DNA of 64,000 bases, taken from Bondarzewia mesenterica (taxonomy: Eukaryota > Basidiomycota > Agaricomycetes > Russulales > Bondarzewiaceae). How positions within the stretch are numbered: the first letter of the stretch is position 1; every line of letters starts with the position of its first letter. The DNA is taken from assembly GCA_004802705.1 (NCBI GenBank), contig SGPL01000094.1, positions 1 to 64,000 of the forward strand, given 5' to 3'. The position numbers and the translations under genes were made by a program. Of the stretch, positions 22,314 to 33,698 are shown in pieces. The notes under the pieces are model-generated. The model saw only the letters and a list, made by a program, of their open reading frames with translations, ran no database searches and was not told where the DNA came from.

Positions 22314-25201
22314 ATGCCAGCGGTAACACGTCGTCAATCTGGCAAGTTGCCACCGCCGCGCAATGCTGCAGCATCGAATAACCTAGAGGTTGACTCTGAG
22401 CACGACGACTTCATGGACGGTGAACTGACCGAGTTGGAGGAGTCTAGCAGCGATGACGATTTTGATGAGAACGTCGGTTGGTAACCTTTCTATGCGTTAC
22501 TTGTATATTATTCAATTCTCACATGCCTTATGTAGTGAAACCACCTGCGAAGCGCAGGAAAATGGGAATGTCGAAATCTGTGTCGACCGTAGCGTCTATG
22601 AACAAGAGCAAGCGCCCGAACCGCAAGAGACAAGGCCGGCTGCAAGATATGCTTTCCATGCCTCTGGACGTTCTGTACGAGGCATGCACCACGTTATAGG
22701 CTCCTATACTATAGTCTATGTTTTTTTCTGACCTACGAATCGGTAGATATTCCGCCGCTTAACTCCAAGGGATCTACTGCAGCTAGCACGTACAAGCAAA
22801 GCCCTACGAAAGGTTTTGCTATCCCGCGCGTCCGTCTTGGTGTGGAAGTCGGCTCGCCTCGAGTTTCCTGGTATGCCTGTGCCTGACCCTCCAAACGACG
22901 TCTCCGAGCCTCAGTGGGCAAATCTGCTTCTTGGAGAAACGGCTTGTTATGTATGTTCACGTTATCTAGTATCTCTTCGCTAATTTTCGGATGCTGACGT
23001 TGTGATGCTAGCAATGTGGCACAAAGGGTACACAGAGGGTAGATTTTGCTCTCCATCGTCGGGTCTGTGGGAACTGCTGCAAGGACAAGTAAGGTTCCTC
23101 GTCCTTTATTGTCATCCGTAAATTACTAACAATCATCTACAAGCTTGGTATATTCTGTCAAGTTCCGATCGAAATTTCCCGACTTTGATCCATCAATCTT
23201 GGATCTTATCCCGCACACGAATAGTACGTTTGTCTCCGAACCTGAGTCGTATGACTAGCAAGAATCTCATCTTATTGTTTATAGTTGGCGGTTGGTCTCA
23301 TGGACATTCTTCGAAGAGCAAATTCTATTGGACATCGGACGTTGAGGCAATGGCCGCAAAGGTGGCTCAGTTTCAGAAAGATATTCACATGGGCAAAACC
23401 GGAGCCCAAAAGGCGTGGAATGAATTTCGCTCCAAGAGGATCCTCCATGTGGATGCTGTTGTCAACGTAAGTCAGAATGCAGCGCTCGTGAGTGACCGCG
23501 ATGCTGAGTGCGTTTTTTAGGGTTGCAAACCTTACAAACAATGGCTCCGCGCTCTTGCATGTCGCGGCGCCTTACAGAAGGAGATTATCGAGAAGCAGAG
23601 ATTACAAGAGTGGGCGCCTTTACGATGTCTGATCTTTTCGTTATTCATCCTTTCCTTGTCTAGAATCAAGGCTCGCCTGTTGGCTACTGGTTTTGATAAG
23701 GTGGACGTGGACAGTTGGGGCTTTAGATGCCTAGATGGAGTGAAGATGAATACGGAGTTGACCGAGCGATGTGAGTTGTTCAGCTGCTTAACCTGGAGAA
23801 ATTCAGTTCTTACAACATGTCAGCCTGGCTTCGTATTCGTGGCAAGCTAGCGGAGTACCTCGTCCAGCAAAAGACGGAGCGTATCAAACGTGAGCGTGCA
23901 GAATTCAGGACTACGCGGGAAGGCATGGCAAAGAGGTTGTATGCAAATCTCGTATTGCAAACACTCCCCATACAGCTATTTTATCTACCAAAAGACGACG
24001 TGGTGCCTAAACTTCTCTGTTTCGAGGGACTTGTCGACCGCGATACTCCAGTCTCACCGCAGGAATCCGACGATTGGGATAAAGCCCTTCAAAACCTTCC
24101 CCAATGCCTCTCCGACTGGATGTGTCAGAGAAGAGATGAATTTATTGCGATGCTGCCTCCTGGATTTAATGACGACCGGGGGTCAATGCTACCGGTACCG
24201 CTATCTAGTCCCATTGTGGACCAGATGCGTCGAGGTGGTATGACCACTTTTGCAGGCCGTCTTGAGCTTGCCATTGTGGTATTCAATGGTGTCCGATTCC
24301 CTTTATTTGGTCGTGATGTGTTCCGCACCTGGCCGCAACCTCAAACAGACGTGTCTAGCTTTTCTCAGCGCGGCTCGCAAGCTGCGGCTAGCCTGGTCAC
24401 GCTAGTCGGATTGATGCCGCCTAGGACGACTTGCTGGCAAATGGACCAACTGGACCAGCGGTTCATCTGCATGAATTGTTATGCTGCGCGAGGAAACACC
24501 TACGCTCGTCTGTTGGCGGGTTCTTGGAGAAGCTGTGTGCGTTTATATCTATACCATAGACCTCGTTATCTCCCACATGCTGATAATACGTTTAACCAGG
24601 TGGAGCATTTCGTGAACGAGCAAGGCTCTGACCACGTTACACCCAAGTGGCGTCTCCTTGCCCCTGACGAGACTACTTATGTGAAGAGCAGAGAGTCAAT
24701 CGATCAATGCGAGCAGGCTAAACGTTGGCAATGCAACCACTGCACAATAATGAAACTGCCTGAAAACAGAGCAACCGTTGTGAACCACCTTTGCGCCCAG
24801 TGAGTCTCTCGTACTTGTACCGCCATTTATATGATACTCATCAAATACCTTGCTTTGGGTGAATAGGCACGGTATCAAACAGCCCATCGATAATCAGGAT
24901 CTGTTTTATTTCCCATCACCTGGTGACCGACGTCCTCCGCGTCAACATGTTCCGCTTGTCAAAGGCAAGGCCACAGCCACTGCACAAGCTTCATCTGGTC
25001 AGAAAGTACTTCCTTCAAAAAATCTGATGTGCACGCATTGTGTGCACAAGAACCGACGATTCGATCTGCAAGGCGTCAAACAGCACCTTCAGGCAAAGTA
25101 AAATTTCCTTGACCCTATGATCATTACTATGCCTCACTGCAAATTACAGGCATTCCGTCGTGAATGGTGTAGCTGGCACAGATTTTTCGGAGATTCTGTA
25201 G
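22314..25201 (+). CDS. F-box protein with two C-terminal zinc-finger-like motifs
   Basis: Probably a substrate receptor of an SCF ubiquitin ligase. The N-terminus is acidic (LTELEESSSDDDFDE) and then basic. The F-box reads DMLSMPLDVLYE, then IFRRLTPRDLLQLARTSKAL and VWKSARLEFPG. A Cys cluster follows (CYQCGTKGTQ, RRVCGNC). The long middle part (about 500 residues) has no domain I can name. Near the end are two C2H2-like fingers: CNHC with NHLCAQH, and CTHCVHKNRR with KQHLQAKH. The last exon adds SVVNGVAGTDFSEIL before TAG at 25201. The exon boundary inside the F-box uses a GC-AG intron (22682-22746), because the only donor that keeps the domain in frame is GAG|GCATGC. The start at 22314 is preferred over an in-frame upstream ATG at 22284. 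Convergent with the TRIP4-like gene, 164 bases apart. Confidence 0.83.
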
Positions 25202-25365
25202 ACTTTTAACTCGCGTTGACACCGTCTGATACTTATACAACAAGCTGAGAATAGTAAATACAGCACTCAACGGCGAGCGCCGGGTCATTTCACATACATG
25301 ATCGTGACAATACATTCTCCAAAGTTCTCAAAACATCTCGAACGGTTCACTTGATATGAATTGCT

Positions 25366-26236
25366 TTATCTCGTTCGACTCTTCGATGAATTCGTGCCAC
25401 GCTCTTTTGTCCCCTTCGGAACGTCGACATAGACAGCACTTTCCCCGAACAAATCCACCCACGTCGTCGCCGACTGCCTTCCTCCCTGTGCAAACATGAT
25501 CTCCTTCGATGGCGGTAATACGTACTTCGCCACTTCCTCCTCTGGCTCTGCTAGCGAAACTGAGCGTGATAAAGGTGAGGCAGACGGCGCGTAAGACGAT
25601 AGAGTGACTTTTTTCGTCTTCGAATTGAGAGAGAGTACTTTGTGCGGTGCAACGTCCGCCGCCCCGCGCAAGCCAGATCCCGAGTCGTTAATCGAGTCCA
25701 GAGTGGGGAACGCTCCCGCAGTGATACGCGCTTCTTCGACTGCTCTCTGCCTGCCTTCTTCCTCTCTCGCTAGTGCCTGCAATATTTCGTTCTCGACTTG
25801 GGAGATAAGAAATTGACGGGCGTGCGGAGTGAGGAGTGATGAAGAGCAGTGGGGACAAGGAAGGTGTGGTGGGTTCAAAGTGCAGAGTATGAGCCCGCAA
25901 TGCTCACAGATCGGGGTATAAGACGAGAGATCATGTGTGCGAGCTGAAAGTCGAGAACCCATTGCACGCATGCGTTAGAGATAGCATGCAGTTTAAAACA
26001 ACTGTAGCAGGCATACCTTGACAGAAGCAAGAGTTAGAAGTCTCAGCGCTGGAACTCTCCCGGCTGTTCAAACCCGTGAGCAGCAAATCCAATCGACGGA
26101 CCTCTTTGCTGCGTGGTGGACCCTTCGCTTGAGCCTTCGAGGTTCTCGATGAAGTTGGAGGGGAATTCCTCCGACTGTTTGAAGGTTTCAAGCGATCTGA
26201 CGTGAGGGACTGTTTGGCCCAAGCTGTATGGTGCAT
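25366..26236 (-). CDS. TRIP4/ASC-1-type zinc finger protein (zf-C2HC5)
   Basis: Resembles the activating signal cointegrator 1 (TRIP4) family, a subunit of a complex that works with the ASCC3-type helicase in ribosome quality control and transcription. The key module is formed across an intron: NSCFCQ joins ARTHDLSSYTPICEHCGLILC, followed by LPCPHCSSSLLTP. This gives the C-x-C ... C-x2-C ... C ... C-x2-C pattern of the zf-C2HC5 domain. The N-terminal exon from the ATG at 26236 (MHHTAWAKQS) is basic and Ser/Pro-rich. The C-terminal part has a short charged helix (REEEGRQRAVEEAR) and ends SKSRTR. The protein is about 260 residues, shorter than animal TRIP4 and without the ASCH domain, as in other fungi. 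Its start lies 94 bases from the divergent small membrane protein gene. Confidence 0.82.
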
Positions 26237-26330
26237 TATCGGAAGTGCGGTCTGTAGTATTTCGACGAAGGCATGCAAACGTTAACGTGACCTCCTTACA
26301 TAAACCTCCTCACTCTTGCTCTCAGCAACC
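26237..26330. promoter_or_regulatory. Very short divergent promoter
   Basis: Ninety-four bases separate the start codons of the TRIP4-like gene and the small membrane protein gene. One bidirectional promoter is likely, with very short 5' leaders or leaders that overlap. No TATA box was seen. Confidence 0.45.
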
Positions 26331-26779
26331 ATGGCAGAATCGACTGCGAAATACCAGACTCTCCCCCAATCTGACGAGAATGAGGAGACTACGAGCGAGC
26401 AGGCCATCCGGGACCCGCGCTTTGACCAGCCTACTCCCTCTGCATGGAAGCGTGCTGGGATACTCTTTCTCATCGCGTTCCTATTCTGGCTCGCGTACTG
26501 GTTGCGCACCCCCCATTACCAACCGCCCAAGGTAGTCCACGCAACTAGGTCTGTCTATCTGCGTATTCTGCCTTTAATCTGTATGCTGAGAGAGTCAGAC
26601 GCATGTAGGTATTCTAAAGAATTCAAGTACCGTCCAGCCGCCAGCCCGATCATCACCGAACGATTGAAGGATGGGCGTATGCGATTGCGTGGCGCTCAGG
26701 CAACCGGAAGGTCAAAGCATCATGTACGCATGATATCTTGTGCTCTGCGATTAATTTCTGAACTATCTACGTGTAGTGA
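26331..26779 (+). CDS. Small single-pass membrane protein, unrecognised
   Basis: The start codon follows a pyrimidine-rich leader (ctcagcaacc). The first exon encodes an acidic, polar N-terminus (MAESTAKYQTLPQSDENEET), then PSAWKRAGILFLIAFLFWLA and YWLRTPHY, a single transmembrane helix at about residues 45-62. Exon 2 joins VVHATR to YSKEFKYRPAASPIITERLK and DGRMRLRGAQATGR. A last intron ends directly before TGA, giving SKHH as the C-terminus (about 115 residues). The tail after the helix is strongly basic, so by the positive-inside rule it probably faces the cytosol. I do not recognise the family. Spacing from the divergent TRIP4-like gene is 94 bases. Confidence 0.7.
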
Positions 26780-27895
26780 TACCATTCACTAAAGTTGTGT
26801 GCTACAACTCCCTTTCTCTCTTCCGAACATTGCATCTTATTGGACTGCAACTTTTGATTATGTGGCAATGGGCTGTTAGCGTTCTTTTTGATTTCTGGCG
26901 ATGCCGTTGGGTTCTCTCGTGCGATATTCATTCACTTCGTCTTGCCTCATTCTGTTCACAAGAGAGCTGGCTGTGAATTTATCCATGGCTCTCCTTCTGG
27001 GACATTCACTGCACGCGGCAATCGTTCTTTTCTCACATATTATTCATTCACTTGTTGATCCTTTTGCCAACAATGATTGCAATCAATATTTTAGATGAGG
27101 ACTTCCCTCAATTGCCTTCGACTACGGAATGTGCGAGTCAAAGCTGGCATTTCCCTCCGAATGGTTATCATCGTCTGCCGGTCCTCTTCTTGATATGCTC
27201 ATCATACTCAATGCAAACATATCTCTCAGCTATTATACGAGAGACGTACGAACTCAGTGAGTGAGCATTGGTCGTCTTAATTTTCGTCGCTGATAACAAG
27301 CCGCTCAAGGTAGATATCAATTCATCGCACGTGCTATCTGGAAATATTCCTACATTTCGTCAGCAATTATTATTTGCAACGAGGTTTCCCAACAGATTGT
27401 CTGCCTGGCGGCGCGCTCGATCGCATTGGCAGCATGATCCAACTTGAACATCTATTCGTGAGCCAGACATTCACGACTTCTATCTACCCGTAAACACCTT
27501 CGGGATAAGCATTTATACCACTGTCAGTTCCTACCCATGACTGAAGTCAGCTTCAGTACTTCATTGCGAAGACAGGGCGTCGAACGTGAGCAAGCTATTT
27601 GGTCAACACCGACTCGGCCGAACACCGAATCAACTATAACACCTTGCTATCGCACTCTTTGCGAGACTATGTCGTATAAGCTCAGTTTGGAGATAATGCA
27701 CTAGTCAATGGCTATCATTGTTGCTCAAGAACTTGGCGGAAATGCGATATATTCCATGACGTCTTTCCCTTTCTGGGGAACCTTGAAATGGAGCGTAGAG
27801 AGCTATAAGCAGGACAGATGGATGGATAGATAGTGTTGGCGCCGGTACATAGACTGCGGGAGCTCACTAGAACGACCACCTCACAAAAGCCCACC
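26780..27895. other. Unassigned intergenic region
   Basis: About 1.1 kb, T-rich on the plus strand, with short hydrophobic frames (26901-27264) that look like by-products of base composition. No gene is supported. It contains the promoter of the FtsJ-type gene. Confidence 0.5.
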
Positions 27896-29098
27896 ATGTT
27901 CGATGACTCTCCAGCTTCACCTCAAAGCCCGGACGCGGCATGGAATTCCACCGATCTCCGAACTATCATCATTGCGAAAGGTGTTGGTGAGCTAAAGGAT
28001 TTGTCCGACTTACGAAAAAAGGTATGTGTCAACTTCTCCCGTCTTCGATACCGATGCCAACTGAGGATCATTCGATTGCGCAGGGCTGGGCAGAAGAGGG
28101 GTTGGACCATCACTTCATACGCCAGCGGCAGCTGGCAGACACAGCAAATGCGCACATGAACCTTGTATGGTTCAATAAGATGAAGGTTGTGTTTGGCGAG
28201 CTCGATGTTGCTGCACGGATTGTGCCGCTCTCTGGACCAATGCAGTTTTTGGACCTGGGGTGAGCATATGTTGATTATCGAAGGTCCCGGCTATCTGAAT
28301 GTCCGCTGACGAAATTCAATTTGAAGATGTTCTCCGGGAGGATTTTCATCTTACATCCTCCACAAGAATCGGAACGCTCGCGGAGTCGGAATCTCCTTGC
28401 CGGTTGAGCAAGGAGGGCATCTTTTCGCTTTGGAGTCGTATCTCGGCTCTCGGTTTGAGCTACACCTTGCCGATCTGAATTACTACAGACTTCATCATTG
28501 CCACCGACAGCTCCGAGCGCTCGCATTCGACCCTTTACCACAGAACTTCGAAGCGAACTTCGACGTTGTCATCCTCGATGGGCACTTCCTCCGCACGTAT
28601 CTCTCTCCCGCATTGACTGATCCAAAAGAGTGGGATCGTCACCGCCTCCTGATATCTCAAATCGTCATTGCGCTCCGATCAATCCGCCATGGAGGAACCA
28701 TTGTCTTGAAGCTAAGTCATCCAGAAAAATTGCACACGGCGCAATTTCTCTTCATGTTGGACGGGATCTCGAAAAGCCTTTGCGTATTTAAACCGCGCTC
28801 ACTGCATACCAATCGCGGGACGTTTTATGCCATAGCTAATGGTGTCGGTCTTGGCTATCAGGGAGCCAAGAAGGCAGAATACCTTCGTGAGCTGGAGGAA
28901 CTCTGGTACCAGATTACGTTCGTTGGTTCAGAGCGTCAGGGAAGGTTCATGACGGCCACGGATCTGGATTTCATTGTTACCTATGACGATATTGCTAACA
29001 ATTACATCGACCGACTAATCGACATTAGTCGAAATGTTTGGTCTACTCAGGCAGATGCACTGCGCGCGTGGTTTTCGAGGAAGGGCATCCTGTATTGA
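27896..29098 (+). CDS. FtsJ/RrmJ-fold methyltransferase domain protein
   Basis: An S-adenosylmethionine-dependent methyltransferase of the FtsJ (RNA 2'-O-methyltransferase) fold. Exon 1 starts MFDDSPASPQSPDAAW and exon 2 GWAEEGLDHHFIRQRQLADT. The AdoMet-binding motif forms across the next intron: MQFLDLG joins CSPGGFSSYIL. Later strands read FDVVILDGHF (motif IV Asp), RHGGTIVLKLSHPE (motif VI Lys) and HTNRGTFYAIANGVGLGY. Asp, Lys and an upstream basic residue fit the K-D-K-type catalytic set, but the last Glu of the tetrad is not obvious. About 360 residues. The substrate (rRNA, tRNA, mRNA cap or none) cannot be told from sequence. The start at 27896 has a good context (ccaccATG). Confidence 0.82.
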
Positions 29099-29606
29099 TA
29101 CAGTATGTATGTATGGCGATCTGTTGCAACACAGATTCTTGTATATTACTGGAAGGTGGAATTGAAGGTAACCATGCTTGCGAGAATATGCCATCGGCTC
29201 AGCTGCACCTTTATCCATGCCAGAAGGGTGTGGATAGTATACAACACATTCCTACAATCGGTAGGAGTCGGATGTCAAAATCACCCTGATCGCTCGGAGC
29301 ACCATTCTAAAAACAAAATAATTATAATTAAGGATTCTAGCAACAAATGACATTGCGTCGCCATATTGTGATGTGATTTTTTTCTCTTCCTCTCGTTCGC
29401 GGAGGTGGGCACAATGTTGGTTCGACATGTCGGACGCCTCTGTGTTTGTGTAGCCATGGTCATTTGCTGGGGTCTCCCATCGGCAGTTGCCGTGAGTTGA
29501 TCGCAGCAAGATGACGAATGCAGTACATACTACATGGCTATAGCCTCCGCTTGAAACTCGGCCATCTCCTCAGAAACTTACTCTTCATCTCTCCCTCTCG
29601 ACCTCC

Positions 29607-31133
29607 ATGACCTCTACAACGCCAACACTGCCACAAACTCCTCCTCCTCCAGGTTATAGCCTGGATCCCGACAATGAGACAACCAGGACCAATCCGCCTA
29701 CAGAATCTACTCCGGCAGCCGTTTCCAGTAATGAAGCCTTAGTTGCTAATCCTACTTCTCCGCCTCAAATAGCCCCAGAAACGCAAACTTCTGCTGAGGG
29801 TGATCAAAGGGCCCCGACGCCTCCACCTAGACCACAAGAAGACGAATTCGCGAACCCCCAGATCGCATCGCTCCACGCTATCTTCCCAGATTTTGATGCT
29901 GCTCTACTGTAAGATCATCGTCGTGCCACGTTCATAATGCAGGTGGTCTTGATGCAGTAGTATTTAATAGTCAATCCGTGTTGGAATCCGTCGGAGCAGA
30001 CCAGGATCGGGCTGTGGACGTCTTGCTCGGTATGAGTGATCCTGACTACGTCCCCGCTGCGCAAGAGCAGGCTGCTCCTGTACGTCATATAGAACTCGAT
30101 CATCAATTTGAACCATTGTGCCCGTGGCTCATTCATGTTGGTCAGCGGTCGCAGACTGAACTTGACGAGGAGTTTGCGCGTCAATTGATGCTGGAGGAAC
30201 AACAGCAACAGGGCTACAGTCAATGGCAACTATCGGATCCATCTCAAGGGCAGTCTTTTCCGTATGAAGCGCGCACGGGGGCACGTCTCCCGCCAGGGCA
30301 GGTATCCCCCGGAAGAGATACTCTGACTGAGGTGCAGGAGCAGTTTAACAAGTTCGCCGAATGTACGTCCCTCCCATCCACGCTGTGTGCGTCTATTTTT
30401 ACTTATCGCTAAGGTGTGCTCAGCTGGGAAGCGCACGTTCTCTTCCATCGTGTCAAAAGTCAAAGCGAAAGTGCAAGAGTTCGATCAGCAACGGTTCGTG
30501 AGATTCTAAACCTCTGCTGGGCCTCAATATTGATTTTAACATTGATAGTAATGGGCAAGGACCTGCAGGCACGCAACCCACTTGGGGATCCTCTTCCACA
30601 GCCGGTCAAACCGGTCTTGATCGTCACGCCCAGCAAGCGTATTATGCTCCCTCAGGAGACTACGAGGAGCCATATCCCATTCAGCCTTTACAAGGCTACG
30701 ATATATCGACACCCTCCATTATTACTCTGAGTAACCAAAGTAAGCCCTTTTTTCGTTCTCTCAATCACACTTGGATCCTTATCAGACTGATTCGATGTAC
30801 CAGGCACAGCGCCTGTTAGGGATCCCGCACAAACTACAAGCTCGTTTATCCCGGCCTCGACAGATACTCCGCCTCCCCCAGCGACTAATTCTGGTCGACC
30901 TGCACCAAATATAGATCCAGGTTTGGTTCCGTCAAAACACCCATGTCCTGCAACACTAAATGTCGTTTCTTCTTTCAATTCTAGGCAAAGTCGGCCTATT
31001 GCCGAAACGCCCAGTCTCTCTCATCCGTCCTTCCGATCCTCAGGCCCTGGCTCAGAACAAGGCGCACGAGGAAGATCAGCCAGAGGAGCTGGAATACATG
31101 GAGAATCCCTTTGAGGAGAATGTCCGGGAGTGA
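29607..31133 (+). CDS. CUE-domain (ubiquitin-binding) protein, Cue5-like
   Basis: The N-terminal 80 residues are Pro/Thr-rich (TPTLPQTPPPPGYSLDP). The CUE domain follows: QIASLHAIFPDFDAALL, then, after an intron, QSVLESVGADQDRAVDVLLG. It has the M/IFP signature and the late Leu-Leu that bind ubiquitin. Next come LDEEFARQLMLEEQQQQ and a coiled segment (LTEVQEQFNKFAE, KVKAKVQEFDQQ), then a long disordered tail ending EYMENPFEENVRE before TGA at 31131-31133. Yeast Cue5 has the same early CUE domain plus disordered tail and links ubiquitinated cargo to Atg8. The acidic motif near LEYMENPF could be an Atg8-interacting motif, but this is speculative. Convergent with VMA16. Confidence 0.85.
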
Positions 31134-31426
31134 ATCATCATGCAACTGGAATGACCTCCACGTCACGCAGGGATTTTGATTTGCAGGGATACAGTATTTC
31201 AATTTTGGGGAAGAGGGTGAAGTATTTTGCTATGTATGCTTGTATTATGAATTTAAATTGGTATACCATGATCATGCAGAGAACGCCGATTGTTTCAGGT
31301 ACACATCGCATAGAGCAATAACGTAGTGCCAGAATCCTACTTTCAACGCCAGGGCAAGGATTTGGCGATCTGTTGCAATTAAACATGCAAATCGCGGATT
31401 GCAATAAGTGAATCGATATCCAGGTT

Positions 31427-32431
31427 CTATGACATGAGTGGTAGCATGTTCACACTGGCTGGTACGAATTCGCTCGCTCTGCCGACCATGAGCAAACCAA
31501 CTGTGGACATTCATTCAAACAATTCGTAAGAGCGTTTGAGCTGCGGTCAATCGTATGTGTAATAACTTACCGATAAGACCGAACAAGCCGAGTATACTGC
31601 CAAATACTTCGACAATGAGGATTTTGACGAAGAGGGCCGGGTCTGCGGCATCTGCCAGGGCAGCGGTAGAGCCCGTGATCCCGACTGAGACACCACAAAG
31701 GAGGTTGCAAAAGCCGACGGTCAGGCCTCCCCAAAAGAGCGCAAAACCTGGTGAACGAAATCTCAACGAATAGTGCATGAAGGATTTACAGGAAACGTGC
31801 CCGTAAAGTAGTTTTCCTTGGTGTAGAGGAGGTCCTCAGGAATAGACTCCAGCTTGGCAGAATACACGATGCCCATAATCTGGAACAAGAAGTCGCATGG
31901 GCAAGTAGCAGTGCAATGATGCAACTGGACATACCACTCCGTAGATGGCCACGACTTCGCAGAAAATAACACTGAAAGAGACGTTGATGCTCGTGAGTTA
32001 GACGGGAGATGAATGATAAGAGATAGGTCACACCTGATCAAGTTCTTCGTACGTATCCGAGGTGCCCTTACTCCTCCACCAAGAATGGATGCACCGGTCA
32101 CGAATATTCCCCTACAGAAATAGTCAACACTCCGCATAATGACTTTGCAAGGTAAACGTACCATCCCGCACCCAAGACACTCAGTCCAATACAGAGACCG
32201 ATTCCCACCGACGCCCAAGCATAAGGACTCGACTCCTCGAGGAAGCGTCCAACGTTAAACGCCTCTCCAGAGCCTGCGCATTACAACCAACCGCGACAGT
32301 GGAACCATTCAGCAAGCTAGAACAGCACTATATATAGAAGAAAGCGCACCAGTGAACAAAAGGTATAATGCAACCACGAGGACCAGAAAAGAAGGGAGCC
32401 CGAAGGCGTAGTAATTGGTGTAGAGGCCCAT
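31427..32431 (-). CDS. VMA16: V-type proton ATPase proteolipid subunit c''
   Basis: An integral membrane subunit of the rotary Vo ring that carries protons across vacuole and Golgi membranes. It starts at 32431 with [20 protein letters not shown]. Exons then give [112 protein letters not shown] and LGLFGLI. A last intron with donor GTAAGT leads to [12 protein letters not shown] and the stop at 31427. The essential proton-binding Glu (FCEVVAIYG) is present. About 200 residues and five hydrophobic helices match the family, and at least six introns are needed. It shares a 110-base divergent promoter with the ARL3-type gene. Confidence 0.95.
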
Positions 32432-32541
32432 ATGATGTCTTGGGCAGAGTTCCGTGTGCTTGACGCGGTCACGGTCGTGATGCCAATGTTTGTCGCGTGT
32501 TTACCCCGGTGGCGCTCTCCCTCAGACTCGACAAGTTGGAC
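32432..32541. promoter_or_regulatory. Divergent promoter of VMA16 and ARL3/ARFRP1
   Basis: One hundred and ten bases separate the two start codons. It includes a CCCCGGTGGCG stretch and no obvious TATA box, typical of a bidirectional housekeeping promoter. Confidence 0.5.
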
Positions 32542-33573
32542 ATGTACCATCTCCTCAAAGGTCTGCACGAATATCTCACTAGGTAAATAACGTCCTTTCT
32601 AACCTCACGCTCCAACCGCTGAATGCGCACATAAGGAAGGAAGAATTCTCAGTGATCATCATTGGATTGGACAGTGCTGGAAAGACCGTATGTCTGGGAA
32701 CTTGCCAATGCCTACCCGCTGAAAAACCTTGCGAAAACCTTGCGTTCTGATAAGTTTTGACGGCTTATTACGTGTAGACCCTGCTTGAAAAGATCAAGAC
32801 ACTGTACAATGACACTCCTGGTCTCAGTCCAGACAAGATAGCCCCAACTGTCGGCCAGAACAGTTCGTAGCGCCTCTCCAAAATATCTTCAAAATATTGA
32901 CCATTCTGATGCAAATCCTGTAGCGGGCAAGATTATGCTCCCGTCCACCATCCTTCAATTCTGGGACCTTGGCGGTCAGAGAGGCATTCGTTCAATCTGG
33001 CCCCGATATTATGATGACTGTCACGCTGTGGTCTATGTGATTGACGCTGACGACCGCGAGCGGCTTAGCGAAGGATGGGAGGTATTCGGTATGCATCATA
33101 CACTGCTCCCGCCTTGCTGATTTCTGTCATGTCTGTTCTACATCACTGATGATGCGCAAGGATCATAAGACAGCGTCCTATCATCACCACAAATACTTGG
33201 TGTACCCCTGTTGCTCCTTGCTAACAAGCAGGACAGCCCGCACAGTCTATCCGTTGAAGAAATTCGTAATGACTACGAAAATTGGTATCAGCGGAAGATG
33301 GAGAGTGCGCGCAGGAGGTATGGTGAAGAACTAGAGATGGAACACCGGAGAGAGCGGATTGCTAGCCTTGATGTCATGGGCATCTCTGCACTTGAAGGGT
33401 AAGCAGATCCTACACTCTTTGATGACTATCGCCTAGACAATGTATCTAGGACCGGAATACGGGCTGCCGTTGACTGGCTCTTTATTAGAGTGCAAAACAG
33501 CAGACGGAGGTATGTAGCCCTTGGCATGATGAGTTTAACGTATTAACGTTCTCCCAGAGACGAGTCGTCTTGA
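32542..33573 (+). CDS. ARL3: ARF-related small GTPase (ARFRP1 / yeast Arl3)
   Basis: A small GTPase of the trans-Golgi that recruits Arl1 and golgins. It starts MYHLLKGLHEYLTR, then KEEFSVIIIGLDSAGKT (G1 loop), TLLEKIKTLYNDTPGLSPDK, KIMLPSTILQFWDLGGQRGI (G3), RYYDDCHAVVYVIDADDRER, LLLANKQDSPHSLSVEEI (G4), RKMESARRRYGEE, and the conserved SLDVMGISALEG, followed by AAVDWLFIRVQNSRR. There is no Gly at position 2, so it cannot be myristoylated; the Met-Tyr start fits NatC acetylation, as known for Arl3/ARFRP1. About seven short introns. The stop at 33573 assumes a final GT-AG intron; without it translation would end at 33543 with a different short tail. Convergent with UTP25, 125 bases apart. Confidence 0.95.
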
Positions 33574-33698
33574 AACATTCTCTTCTGAGTTCGTGTTCAT
33601 AATGACTGTAATTGACATCCCACATACTCCTTCGACGAAGTCAACTAATAGTATCAGGCAACTGCTTCCTCGCGTAGGATTTTGTAACATGACAGCAT

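Noticed and set aside
26776..27264. Hydrophobic frames as a membrane protein
   Set aside because: They arise from T-rich sequence, start without good context and are not joined by consistent splice sites.
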